From NCBI GenBank assembly GCA_944380925.1, contig CALWJD010000001.1, positions 248,001 through 312,000 of the forward strand: a stretch of DNA of 64,000 nucleotides, in the 5' to 3' direction. Position numbers and translations under genes: made by a program. The stretch's first letter is position 1. Each line of letters begins with the position of its first letter. Source of the stretch: UMGS1491 sp944380925 (lineage in GTDB: Bacteria > Bacillota > Clostridia > Oscillospirales > Acutalibacteraceae). Below are positions 43,555 through 53,107 of the stretch, piece by piece. Under the pieces are notes generated by a model. The model was given only the letters and a program-made list of their open reading frames with translations, had not been told where the DNA came from and made no database searches.

Positions 43555-44904
43555 ATGCAAAGAGAAGTTTTAAAATTAAGTGGGCATAAAAACGTACCTC
43601 CTAAGAGAAAAAAAGTAGCTGCATATGTCAGAGTATCGAGTGGAAAAGATGCAATGATGCATTCGCTATCAGCTCAAATCAGTTATTACAGTAAGCTAAT
43701 TCAGGATAATCCGAATTGGCAGTACGGCGGAGTTTACGCAGATGAAGCCCAGACAGGAACCAAAGATTCAAGACCTGAGTTTCAAAGACTTTTGGAAGAT
43801 TGTAAGCAAGGAAAAATCGATATGATAATTACAAAGTCCATATCGAGATTTGCAAGAAATACACTAACAGTACTTGAAACTATCAGAGAACTAAGGAAGC
43901 TGGGAATAGATGTGTATTTTGAGAAAGAGAATATTCATAGCCTATCAGAGGAAGGCGAGCTAATGCTTACCCTCCTCTCTTCTTTTGCACAGGAAGAAAG
44001 TTTATCTGTAAGTGAGAACTGCAAATGGCGAATCAGAGATAAGTTCAAGCAAGGTATATCCACAAATTTTAAGATGTTAGGATATGAACTTAAAAATAAT
44101 CAAATAACTGTTATTCCAAAAGAAGCGAAGGTAGTAAAAATGATTTTTCAGGATTATCTAAACGGAATGGGAATAAATGCGATTGTTCGCAAACTTCAAG
44201 ATAAAGGTATACCCACCAAAGGTGGTGGAACATGGCACGAAAGCACAGTCAGAAAAATCCTTAAGAACGAGAAATATACAGGGAATTTACTACTTCAAAA
44301 AACATTTATTTCTAATCATATAACTAAAAAACAGCTTAAGAATAAGGGGCAATTACCGATGTACTACGTAGAGAGCAATCACGAAGCGATTATTGATGCC
44401 GATACTTTTCAAAAAGTGCAAGAAAAGATAAAAAAGCAAGCAAAACATAACAAAGCTACCAACAGCTCTAAAAAATACGCTTTTACCCAAAAAATTGAAT
44501 GCGGACTTTGTGGCAAGAACTATAGAAGAAAAATCTCTGCGAGTGGTACAAAGTATGAAAAGCCGATATGGATTTGTGCCACGTTTAACAGCTATGGTAA
44601 AAAGTACTGCCCTTCAAGTAGAATACCCGAAGAAACACTTGAAAAATTAAGCGCTGAAGTTTTGAAAATACCTAAATTCGATGAAAAAATATTTAGTGAC
44701 AAAGTAAGTAAAATCGTTGTTCCAAGCAAGGGTAAACTTAAGTTTATTCTTAATGATGGTAATGAAGTCTTGAAAACGTGGGAATACCCTTCAAGGAGAG
44801 ATTCTTGGACTGAAGAAATGAAACAAATGGCTAAAGTGCGCCAAGAAAGGATGACGCAAAGTGAACATGGCACGAGCAGTAACTGTAATTCCGGCAACGC
44901 TTAA
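43555..44904 (+). CDS. Large serine recombinase 1
   Basis: A 449-residue site-specific recombinase. YVRVSS (Ser 28) is the catalytic motif, and DMIITKSISRFARNT (near 95) holds the conserved arginines. A Recombinase domain (KMIFQDYLNGMGINAIVRKLQDKGIPTKGGG) and zinc-ribbon domain (CGLCGKNY... C...YCPS) follow. No long coiled coil is obvious. It probably catalyses prophage integration or excision with the next two genes, and overlaps recombinase 2 by 38 bases. AAAGGAGAG precedes ATG 43555. Confidence 0.95.
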   Translation: MQREVLKLSGHKNVPPKRKKVAAYVRVSSGKDAMMHSLSAQISYYSKLIQDNPNWQYGGVYADEAQTGTKDSRPEFQRLLEDCKQGKIDMIITKSISRFARNTLTVLETIRELRKLGIDVYFEKENIHSLSEEGELMLTLLSSFAQEESLSVSENCKWRIRDKFKQGISTNFKMLGYELKNNQITVIPKEAKVVKMIFQDYLNGMGINAIVRKLQDKGIPTKGGGTWHESTVRKILKNEKYTGNLLLQKTFISNHITKKQLKNKGQLPMYYVESNHEAIIDADTFQKVQEKIKKQAKHNKATNSSKKYAFTQKIECGLCGKNYRRKISASGTKYEKPIWICATFNSYGKKYCPSSRIPEETLEKLSAEVLKIPKFDEKIFSDKVSKIVVPSKGKLKFILNDGNEVLKTWEYPSRRDSWTEEMKQMAKVRQERMTQSEHGTSSNCNSGNA

Positions 44905-46558
44905 TTTATTTACAAATACATCAATATTAACACCTATTAGACGAAGAACAGCGGGATATGCAAGAGTATCCACAGATAACGAAGAACAATTGTCAAGCTA
45001 TGAAGCGCAAGTCGATTATTACACAAGATATATAAAGTCCAAGAGTGAATGGGAGTTCGTTGGGGTTTATACTGATGAAGGTATAAGTGCCACCAACACC
45101 AAAAAACGTGATGGCTTTAACAGAATGATAAAAGATGCGCTTGACGGAAAGATGGACCTTATTATTACAAAGTCAGTTTCACGATTTGCGAGGAACACAG
45201 TAGATACACTTACTACAGTCCGTAAGCTCAAAGAAAAAGGTGTGGAGGTTTACTTTGAGAAAGAAAATATTTATACGCTTGATTCTAAAGGCGAATTGTT
45301 AATTACTATCATGAGTTCACTCGCTCAAGAAGAATCAAGGTCGATAAGTGAAAACGTAACGTGGGGTCAAAGAAAAAGATTTGCTGACGGAAAAGTAAGT
45401 CTTCCGTATAAATATTTTTTAGGATACGAAAAAGGAGAAGATGGTGTGCCAAAGATTATAGAAAGCGAAGCTAAGATAGTGCGACTGATATATAGATTGT
45501 TTCTTGAGGGAAAGACTATATCTGCAATTTCAAAGCATTTGACAAACGAAAACATACCTACTCCATCGGGAAAGAAAAAGTGGACTACAAGTACAATCAG
45601 GAGTATTTTAACTAACGAGAAATATAAAGGTGATGCCTTACTTCAGAAATGCTATACGATTGATTTCCTTACGAAAAAAAGAAAGAAAAACGAAGGCGAA
45701 GTTCCGCAGTATTATGTAAAAAACAGTCATGAGGCTATTATTTCTCCCGAAGTTTATGATTTGGCTCAAAATGAACTTAAAAGCAGAGCAAAAGGAAATT
45801 TTAATCATAGTTCAGTAAGTCCATTTTCAAGTAAAATTATATGCGGAGAGTGTGGCGGTTTTTATGGTTCAAAGGTATGGCATTCAAATGATAAGTATAG
45901 AAAAATAATTTGGCGTTGTAACGCCAAATATAAGGGAACCCAACAAAATGAAAAATTTTGTTGGGAAAAGGAACGGCTATGTAGCGATCAGAATTTTGCT
46001 GATAAGCAAAATCAAATAGCGAAATATGCCGGGACGCGGCAATGCAACAACAAATTTAAAAACAAAAATAAATGCAAAACTCCTCATTTGACTGAGGAGC
46101 AAATAAAAGAAGAGTTTGTAAAAGCATTTAATAACTTAATTAGCAATAAAGATGAGATCATAAAAGATTGCGAAAACACAGTTTTAACCCTTATAAATAC
46201 TGAAGATATAGACAGCAAAATATCAAAACTTCAGGAAGAAAGCGAAATTATAGTGGAGTTAATGAAGAACCTAATATATGAGAATTCCAGAAAAGTTATG
46301 AACCAAGATGAATACAATAAAAAATATGATTCTTACACTGAGAAATACGAAAAAATAAAAAGTGAATTATCGAAATTAGAAGACAAAAAACAAGATTTAA
46401 AAGTTCGCATGGATAAAATAAAGATGTTTATTGCTGATCTTAAAAACCTTAATGAAGTAATATCTGAGTTTGATGAGAAACTTTGGTACGCCATGGTAAA
46501 TAAAATTGTAGTTCATGAGGATGGAAATATAGCATTTAAATTTAGAAATTCAAACTAA
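44867..46558 (+). CDS. Large serine recombinase 2
   Basis: A 563-residue serine recombinase. ATG 44867 is chosen because relatives start MARxVTVIPATL as here; GTG 44861 is possible. YARVSTDNEEQ holds the catalytic Ser (about 35). LIITKSVSRFARNT follows near 102, then the Recombinase domain and a zinc ribbon (CGECGGFYG...C...C). A coiled-coil C-terminus (SKISKLQEESEIIVELMKN... KYEKIKSELSKLEDKKQDL) is present, as required for integrase regulation. It overlaps recombinase 1, so they are co-expressed. Confidence 0.95.
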   Translation: MARAVTVIPATLNLFTNTSILTPIRRRTAGYARVSTDNEEQLSSYEAQVDYYTRYIKSKSEWEFVGVYTDEGISATNTKKRDGFNRMIKDALDGKMDLIITKSVSRFARNTVDTLTTVRKLKEKGVEVYFEKENIYTLDSKGELLITIMSSLAQEESRSISENVTWGQRKRFADGKVSLPYKYFLGYEKGEDGVPKIIESEAKIVRLIYRLFLEGKTISAISKHLTNENIPTPSGKKKWTTSTIRSILTNEKYKGDALLQKCYTIDFLTKKRKKNEGEVPQYYVKNSHEAIISPEVYDLAQNELKSRAKGNFNHSSVSPFSSKIICGECGGFYGSKVWHSNDKYRKIIWRCNAKYKGTQQNEKFCWEKERLCSDQNFADKQNQIAKYAGTRQCNNKFKNKNKCKTPHLTEEQIKEEFVKAFNNLISNKDEIIKDCENTVLTLINTEDIDSKISKLQEESEIIVELMKNLIYENSRKVMNQDEYNKKYDSYTEKYEKIKSELSKLEDKKQDLKVRMDKIKMFIADLKNLNEVISEFDEKLWYAMVNKIVVHEDGNIAFKFRNSN

Positions 46559-46574
46559 ATCGGAGGATACTGTT

Positions 46575-46943
46575 ATGACAAAAAAGAAAAAAGCAATTTT
46601 GTACTGTAGATCGGCATGTATAAGTAATGATGATGCACTAAGTGTTCAAGAGCAAATGCTAAGGAAATATGCAAAATCACAAGGCTATGAAATAGTAGAA
46701 GTAATAAAAGAATCGTGCAGTGGCACAGACTTAAATAGACCGGGTATTAAAAAAATTTATGAAACAATTAACCGATTTAAAGTAGATATATTAATTGCCA
46801 GAGATATAAGTAGATATGGTCGTTGTTCAATGGCAAAGATTTTGGATTTTATTAAGGATCTTCAAAAAAAGGGAGTAAATACACTTACTATTGCGGATAA
46901 AAATTTGCAAAGCTTTAGTCAAGTTTTTAAAGCTTTTGAGTAA
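46575..46943 (+). CDS. Short serine resolvase-like protein with altered active site
   Basis: A 122-residue protein corresponding only to a resolvase catalytic domain: AILYCRSACISNDDALSVQEQMLRKYAKSQGYE, then DILIARDISRYGRC and LDFIKDLQKKGVNTLTI. The position of the nucleophile in the YxRxS motif is Ala 14, with Ser 13 next to it. The neighbour genes have YVRVS and YARVS. It therefore may be inactive or use Ser 13. There is no DNA-binding or zinc part. It is the third gene of the recombinase operon and ends before a terminator. Confidence 0.85.
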   Translation: MTKKKKAILYCRSACISNDDALSVQEQMLRKYAKSQGYEIVEVIKESCSGTDLNRPGIKKIYETINRFKVDILIARDISRYGRCSMAKILDFIKDLQKKGVNTLTIADKNLQSFSQVFKAFE

Positions 46944-46963
46944 TATGATATTTATAAACATAG

Positions 46964-47008
46964 AACGGATTATATTGCAGGAAGAAACTGTAGTATAATC
47001 CGTTTTTT
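46964..47008 (+). terminator. Intrinsic terminator at the right end of the prophage
   Basis: AACGGATTATA (46964-46974) pairs perfectly with TATAATCCGTT (46994-47004), followed by a T run. It closes the recombinase operon and marks the likely right boundary zone. Confidence 0.85.
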
Positions 47009-47039
47009 GCTTTTTATAGAATATATAATTTAATTGATT

Positions 47040-47639
47040 TTACAAACCAACCCAACTTAAAATTGATGACAGCACACGGGGATACCTGAAGAAGTTATTG
47101 CTTGGCGTCACCTTAGAAAAACATACTCCTAAACTACCCAAAAAAGCGTTTTCTCCCACACGCACCGACGAAGGGACTGTCATTTTAAGGTTTGGGCAAC
47201 CTTGAAATGATCCATTACCAATTTTCTGCAAATTGTCAGGTAAAGACACACTTGCTAAACAAACACAATTGCAAAAAGTACACTCGCCTATATACTTAAG
47301 ACCTAGAGGGAGGTTAACTGTTTTCAAATTATACGCATCCACAAAGCACCACCTAGGCAACACAGTGTCATCTCTCACCTTCACATTAGCAAGATCCAAT
47401 GTTTCACATTGAACCGAACATAAACACAGCGCTCTCAAATCCTCAGAATCCAGATTTCCCGTAACTATAATATTCTTACAGCTCTCATTGAAGGGGCAAC
47501 CTAGGTCAAAACCTCCAAATGACTCATTATATATTCTGACTATATCCCCATCCTTATAATACGTAGTGCTCTTAGCGTTTACAGTTATAAAACTAAAGCA
47601 AAAAATAGAAACCAAAAAAATAAACAATTTTTTACCCAT
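47040..47639 (-). CDS. Secreted leucine-rich repeat protein (BspA/LRR_5-like)
   Basis: The 199-residue protein starts with a signal peptide (KKLFIFLVSIFCFSFITVNA, cleaved near residue 22). A region with LDLANVKVRDDTVLP, YNLKTVNLPLGLKYIGECTFCNC, LASVSLPDNLQKIGNGSFQGCPNL and a last LKMTVPSSVRVGENAF then forms about four LRR_5 repeats. It is rich in cysteines, unusual for the family. BspA-type repeats mediate surface adhesion. No anchor motif is seen. It is downstream of the DUF4157 gene in the same orientation; a 100-base gap suggests a separate but possibly linked unit. Confidence 0.8.
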   Translation of the reverse strand: MGKKLFIFLVSIFCFSFITVNAKSTTYYKDGDIVRIYNESFGGFDLGCPFNESCKNIIVTGNLDSEDLRALCLCSVQCETLDLANVKVRDDTVLPRWCFVDAYNLKTVNLPLGLKYIGECTFCNCVCLASVSLPDNLQKIGNGSFQGCPNLKMTVPSSVRVGENAFLGSLGVCFSKVTPSNNFFRYPRVLSSILSWVGL

Positions 47640-47739
47640 GAATACTACCTCCTATAAACTTTTATTTAAACAACTCTGTGTCTTCATTATATCACAAATA
47701 TTACAATGTGTAAAACACATATGATGTAAGAAATTATTT

Positions 47740-50352
47740 TTAGCGATATGGAAGAGTTTGTATTTTCTGTTTAAATGCATTGCACATCACATCTATCAAT
47801 TGTTGTTTATTAATAGGAACACCATGAATAAAAATGTTTCCGACTTCAATATTGTCCAAATAAATATTTCCATTTATGTCACAATACATTGCAATAATTG
47901 TACCATTGTCGAATGTACTTTTAATTGCTTTTGTTAATTGATTCTTGTCTAAATTCGCTTGTAACCCTGCATCTTTATTCCTGAATATGAATGGTTTGGA
48001 TATTAATTCATTATCAGAAGTAAGTTTTTCTTCAATTAAATCACAAATATACGAAGCGTATTCTTGTCTATTAGTACCTTTAGGCTCAGCCCTCACCGCC
48101 TTTTCAACATAATCGCATGCTTTACTTTGGGGTAATTGAATTCCATTTTGCAAATAATCGGCAAATACTGGCGTTTCAAAGGGTAAAATACGAATTTTAC
48201 CTTCATCTGGTATATTTGTTAAACACTCACGATAAAGATCTTCAAATACTTTTTCTTTATCTTTCTGTTGTAGTATTCCCAACAAAAAGTTATAGCCGTC
48301 CTTATAGAATTGTTGATATTCTGGTAAATTAAAAGCTTGTCCTGATGGCATATTGGTACCGTTTATTTGAAATGTTGAATTGGTTGGGCGAGTAATTCCT
48401 CCAGTTAATATGCCTCCAAATGTATCTTGAATGAGTGCCCTATTTTCTAACCCTGAATTTAAAGCGTATTCAAAAAAATCAACTTCTGCGTCAATAATTA
48501 AAGGCGCCATAACATCGGTATCAATTTTAACAGGCATTATATTATCTTGATGCAAATCAATAACGGCCATAGCATCTGTTATTACTTTTAGCATACCTGC
48601 ACGGAAAAAATATTTTTTAGCATTATCTTGTGACATACTGCGTTCTTTTTTAACAAATTCTTCTATATGATGTTCCACATCAATATCCATAGTTGCAAAT
48701 AATTCTTCATCTTTTTCTACCGTCAGTCCCAATTTTCTTAATTTTGAATTAAAACCTTTCTGTAGTAACCTATTTAAGTCTGAAAATATTCCTTCCCTTC
48801 CAACAACTGCATTATCAGCACTTAAATCATGCGGCTTATAAACCCTCTCTATATTACCGGTTCTTTTGTTTACCAAAAATAACGCATGCTGCCCTTTATA
48901 ATGGGGATCTGAACCTGTTGAACGTATCCAATATTCGTCACCAAACTTTTTTGTTTGACCGTTGTCCACGTATGTTTTATCTGCCACTTCTTCGATGTAG
49001 GATGTCATTAATTCTAATCTTTTCACAAAAGACTCTGATAGGCTTTTCACATGCAAATCACTAATTTGCCTTCCGCCGGGTTCATACAACATTGCTCGTG
49101 CAGGATTAACATTAGTATTTGCGCCTTCGAGGACAGATTTAATCCCTTCAGCATCACAACAACCTTTTAATTTTAAAATACAATTTTTTATTTCCCCACA
49201 TTGTTCCGGTGTTAACCACTGCATAATTGTATGTAAGGTGTAAGTAGGCATTCCACTGTCCGCAAATATCCTTGCTGTACTAAGCATATCCATTATTTCG
49301 GTAATTCGTTTATTTTCTTGCGCCTTGTCTTCGGGGCGGGCCTGTCTTGTACTTTCTTTCAGTCCGGAATATAGTTCACTTTCTATTTGATTTTGAATTT
49401 GCTGTGATTTTATCTTTTCTAATGCTTCTATAATACACGTTTGCACATAATCCTTAGACCAATCTGGTGGACGTAAAAACCAATCAAACCACATCAACCA
49501 ACTGGATTCATTTGTCCTATATTGGTCTATAATATTGTCTAATTCCTGGGCTATCAATACATGAGGTATTTTAAGTTCCAAAGCCTCTTCTAATATTTTT
49601 TTGCGTAAATCTTCATCGCTAATAGGCGCAAACTGTACTATATTTTTGGTTTCAGTATTAGTGGATTCGTTAGAGATAATTTCAGTGATGTGATCTTCGA
49701 TATGCCTTGCAATTTCGTCGGCTTCTTGTTCAAATTTTGGATCGAGGTTTACCTGCTGCTCTCCGATTTTGGTTGTAGCAGGTATTTTTTCTTTCTTCTG
49801 CTGAATAACATGGCCAAGTTCATGTTTAAGTGTTTCTTCTCCTTCGCCCGGCGCTAGATATACCTCTGCATTCTTAGTAAAAGCCTTTACACCAAGTTTT
49901 TCAGGTTCAGGTGAATCATAGTGTACTTCCGGCACTGAAAGCCCTTTTTCTTTTTTTGCATACTCTAATGCTTCCGATATACCACCCGGAAATCTTTTAA
50001 TAAGCTCTCCGTATGGCATTTCTGCTATCCAATCAGGCATTTTATCATCAGACGATTTCTCATTTATTTCCTCTTCAGCATCCTTGACATCGTCTTCGTT
50101 TTCAGAATCTTTTTTATCTTTATCTGATCGATAAAATTTCTCATATTGTGCATCTATTGCCGCATATACACGCTTCATATATTCAGAAGGCTCATAATAT
50201 GGATTTTCAATTATTTCTCCACCTATAAAAAAGAAACTCCTATTTTTAAGATCTGAAATATCTAAACTACTTAGGTCTTGAACTATGTCGCCAGAATGAT
50301 CAATTTCTTCAGGCTTTTCTTCTTTTTCTGCATAACAATAAACTTTCCTCAC
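47740..50352 (-). CDS. Fusion of eCIS-type DUF4157 domain and LanM-like dehydratase signature
   Basis: An 870-residue protein without signal peptide. Residues 135-215 match DUF4157 (eCIS core): VHYDSPEPEKLGVKAFTKNAEVYLAPGE by position 143-170, then LKHELGHVIQQ with HELGH at 177-181. Residues about 485-660 resemble the LanM dehydratase (DUF4135). RVYKPHDLSAD has K506, D599-L-H601-x2-N604 matches the D-x-H-x2-N set, IIDAEVDFF gives D621/E623, and ITRPT has R655/T657. The order agrees with CylM-type kinase and elimination residues, although the N604-D621 gap is longer. No cyclase zinc motif follows. It may be a cargo protein with a protein-modifying domain. AAA ATPase and LRR genes flank it. A kinase-like alternative is possible. 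Confidence 0.7.
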   Translation of the reverse strand: MRKVYCYAEKEEKPEEIDHSGDIVQDLSSLDISDLKNRSFFFIGGEIIENPYYEPSEYMKRVYAAIDAQYEKFYRSDKDKKDSENEDDVKDAEEEINEKSSDDKMPDWIAEMPYGELIKRFPGGISEALEYAKKEKGLSVPEVHYDSPEPEKLGVKAFTKNAEVYLAPGEGEETLKHELGHVIQQKKEKIPATTKIGEQQVNLDPKFEQEADEIARHIEDHITEIISNESTNTETKNIVQFAPISDEDLRKKILEEALELKIPHVLIAQELDNIIDQYRTNESSWLMWFDWFLRPPDWSKDYVQTCIIEALEKIKSQQIQNQIESELYSGLKESTRQARPEDKAQENKRITEIMDMLSTARIFADSGMPTYTLHTIMQWLTPEQCGEIKNCILKLKGCCDAEGIKSVLEGANTNVNPARAMLYEPGGRQISDLHVKSLSESFVKRLELMTSYIEEVADKTYVDNGQTKKFGDEYWIRSTGSDPHYKGQHALFLVNKRTGNIERVYKPHDLSADNAVVGREGIFSDLNRLLQKGFNSKLRKLGLTVEKDEELFATMDIDVEHHIEEFVKKERSMSQDNAKKYFFRAGMLKVITDAMAVIDLHQDNIMPVKIDTDVMAPLIIDAEVDFFEYALNSGLENRALIQDTFGGILTGGITRPTNSTFQINGTNMPSGQAFNLPEYQQFYKDGYNFLLGILQQKDKEKVFEDLYRECLTNIPDEGKIRILPFETPVFADYLQNGIQLPQSKACDYVEKAVRAEPKGTNRQEYASYICDLIEEKLTSDNELISKPFIFRNKDAGLQANLDKNQLTKAIKSTFDNGTIIAMYCDINGNIYLDNIEVGNIFIHGVPINKQQLIDVMCNAFKQKIQTLPYR

Positions 50353-50389
50353 ATTATTACCTGCCTAACTTTTGAATTTATGAAAAATA

Positions 50390-52087
50390 CTATTTTTCTT
50401 TAAATATTTCATCTACAAAAGTATGATATTCATATCCAAAATCATCTTTACGTTTTTTAAGTCCTGTTTTTAGAGCGTTCAAAATATGTTTAAAATAAAG
50501 CTTGTCACTTTTTTCTTTACAAGCTAAAAACGCTGCTGTGGTAACAGCTTTACGTACATCCGAACCTGTAACATTAAAGTGTGTTGTTAAATAATCGTAA
50601 TCAATATCATCTGCCAAAGGTATTTTTCCGTTATTAAGAAATTTCTCCCAAAGACTTTTTATTAATTCATAGTTTTCTGCGTATTCATCCGTTCCTTTTA
50701 CGCCAAGATAAGGTTTTGAAAAAGATATTTTAAAAGTTATTCGCCTATTAAACGCTTCGTCTATATTTTGATCTTTGTTAGTTGTCAAAATTGTTATTCC
50801 ATCATGATCTTCAAGTTGCTGGAGTAAAAATGAAACTTCTATATTGGCATTTCTATCGTGTGAATCTTTGATATCAGTTCTTTTCGAAAATAAAGAATCA
50901 GCTTCATCAAAAAGTAAAATTACATTACTTTTACGTGCTTCTTCAAAAATTTCTCTTAAATTCTTTTCAGTTTCACCTATGTACTTTGAAACAACTCTTG
51001 CGGTATCAACTTTGTAAAGATCCATTCCAAGTTCACTTGCAATTACTTGTGCAGCCATGGTTTTTCCGGTACCTGGACTGCCGTAGAATATCATACTGAG
51101 GCCATGACCGTATGAATGCTTATCACCAAGTCCCCAAGCATCATAAACTTTATATTTATATTTCACACGCTCACAAGCGTTTTGGAGCTCTAGCTTGGTC
51201 TTGTTATCTATTACCATATCACCCCACGTATATTTTTTAGTAATTAACTTTGCTTTCTCACCAAGAGTACTAATGACCTGACTGTACGCACATTTTTGGA
51301 ATTGTTCTTTTGAGAGTTTCTTTTCGCCATTTTTTAAATATTCCTTTTTAGCAAACCTGATAGTTCCCTCAATTTGTTTTGGAGTAAAAGAAAATTTGCT
51401 CGCTATTTCTTCAGGTTTTTCGTCAGTCATATCCTTAATTGTAGGAATAAACTTTTGCCACATTTTAAAATTTTCTTCATTACTTAAATCAGGAATATTT
51501 TCACTGAACCAAAAATATTTTTCTTCGAATTCTTTGTCGTTTATCTTGTTGTCTGATAATACAAATACCGTACGAAAATACTGCTTTACTATTTCTATTA
51601 CCGCAAAAGCATCTCTTTTATTTTCATATCCTTTGTCAAAAAACATCTGAAAATTATCTAAACACAAGATATCCTCTGAACTTTTATTTTTTCTGATAAT
51701 ATCATAAAAAGTATTACTCCAATCTTTAGAATAATTATCTTTGAGTGCTTTTAAATCAATTGTCATTAATTTTCTTTTAAGTAGAGTAGCTACTCTTTTC
51801 ACCAGTGTATTTTTGCCAATTCCCGCTTGTCCGTACATGTGATAAAAAATTACTTCTTTCGTAAATTTTTCCGCTCTTATCAAGGTATCGGCAATTTCAG
51901 TGGCTATATTTTCACGAATGATCAAAGGCTTTTTGCTTAAAGCCTTATCGTCATACATTTTTACACCTGCAGTAATGTCCTTTTCTTTAAACTTTAGTAA
52001 GATATTTTGAAAAAAATTATTATTATCCAAAATGCTATTTAACTCCAACTTGGACTGTTTTATTTCGTTTTTCTTCAATTTTAACAT
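50390..52087 (-). CDS. AAA ATPase with two nucleotide-binding modules
   Basis: A 565-residue protein. A first P-loop, YGQAGIGKNTLV (residues 85-96), has an Asn in place of the usual Thr/Ser after Lys and an imperfect downstream module. The second AAA module is complete: FYGSPGTGKTMAAQ (334-347), Walker B LLFDEADSLFSK (391-402), sensor-1 ITILTTNKDQNI and arginine finger FNRRITF near 446-452. It ends with a C-terminal lid (NVTGSDVRKAVTTAAFLA). Similar AAA ATPases belong to extracellular contractile injection systems and other macromolecular machines. The DUF4157 gene follows 38 bases downstream, so co-transcription is likely. Confidence 0.85.
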   Translation of the reverse strand: MLKLKKNEIKQSKLELNSILDNNNFFQNILLKFKEKDITAGVKMYDDKALSKKPLIIRENIATEIADTLIRAEKFTKEVIFYHMYGQAGIGKNTLVKRVATLLKRKLMTIDLKALKDNYSKDWSNTFYDIIRKNKSSEDILCLDNFQMFFDKGYENKRDAFAVIEIVKQYFRTVFVLSDNKINDKEFEEKYFWFSENIPDLSNEENFKMWQKFIPTIKDMTDEKPEEIASKFSFTPKQIEGTIRFAKKEYLKNGEKKLSKEQFQKCAYSQVISTLGEKAKLITKKYTWGDMVIDNKTKLELQNACERVKYKYKVYDAWGLGDKHSYGHGLSMIFYGSPGTGKTMAAQVIASELGMDLYKVDTARVVSKYIGETEKNLREIFEEARKSNVILLFDEADSLFSKRTDIKDSHDRNANIEVSFLLQQLEDHDGITILTTNKDQNIDEAFNRRITFKISFSKPYLGVKGTDEYAENYELIKSLWEKFLNNGKIPLADDIDYDYLTTHFNVTGSDVRKAVTTAAFLACKEKSDKLYFKHILNALKTGLKKRKDDFGYEYHTFVDEIFKEK

Positions 52088-52879
52088 CTCCTATAAGTAA
52101 TAAATAAGGGTAGTGCTTAATTATTAGTGTATCACATTAAAATATGTTTTTCGACATTTTATTTTTTAAATATTTTAGATAAAGATCATGAAAATGACTT
52201 TTATATTTCTAAAGAGACATTAAAATAACAAATTTTACCTGGCATTCCCTATAAAATTCTCCAATAGCAAACATCTCATCGCCTATGCAGCCAACTATAT
52301 AAATCTGCTCACCAAGTTTGCCAAAATCTGCACAATCAGTGTAAGAAAGGGCTCCGCTCTCCAGTTTTTACCTTTTTCGTTACTTAATTTATGATAAGTA
52401 CTACCAACGTTTTCATGAATTTTATCCCTCAAAATTACAGTATTAATCGCTAGATCCCCTCAATAGAGCATGAAAAAACGCAAGCGTGGTGTTAGCACTA
52501 TACGTAAGCAAAAACGATGTTGTTGCAGAATCAGCCGATTCGAAAGAAATGGGGGAGTAAACTTGAAATTTTTACTAGGGGGTTGCATACTTTCGCACGG
52601 TGATATAAAATTTATTTATACTTTCACACGCTTTAAAAAAATAAAATGACCCGTGCGTTTGTATTAAAACTTGAGTGATTAGACATACTAAGATACCAAT
52701 TTAGATGCAATGTAACTTTTTGTGTAACGATTTGCACTCCGAAGGGGGTGCAAATTTTTGCTTCAAAATCGGTAAATCATTACACTATATACAAATAGTC
52801 TAATTTGATTGAATATCTTGATATATTTAAATTTATATAGTAGAATAAGGTATAAAATTTTTTTGGATGGGTCGAAAAT
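52088..52879. other. Accessory intergenic region with gene remnant
   Basis: About 790 bases without an intact gene. On the minus strand, 52209-52355 reads GALSYTDCADFGKLGEQI then IYIVGCIGDEMFAIGEFYRE, a coding remnant of unknown family. A hairpin (TTTGCAC/GTGCAAA) lies at 52731-52754. A short plus-strand ORF from 52469 is judged chance. The composition is AT-rich. No clear promoter for the divergent genes was pinned down. Confidence 0.4.
52731..52760. terminator. Intrinsic terminator-like hairpin
   Basis: TTTGCAC (52731-52737) pairs with GTGCAAA (52748-52754), followed by TTTTTG. Confidence 0.6.
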
Positions 52880-53107
52880 ATGGAAAAAGAAAAATTTATC
52901 AAACTTGAAGAAATTGCTATATCCCAAAATAAAGGAAACGAAAAGAAACTTTATGTTTGTTGGGGAATTTACTTTTTAATATAAATAGCTTTTTTATTTC
53001 CATTTATATTTTTTATTCACAGTACATTTGTCTATGACATAAATATTTCGGCGTGGTATAAATTATCAAATATAACTATCTCAAAAATATTAAAAACCAC
53101 TTTACCT

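Noticed and set aside
5149..47040. Direct repeats as attL/attR of the prophage
   Set aside because: I compared the two end zones by eye and found no convincing shared sequence. Serine integrase cores can be as short as two bases, so sites cannot be named.
52469..52640. Short basic, Cys-rich plus-strand ORF
   Set aside because: No ribosome site and no family; composition looks like chance or a remnant.
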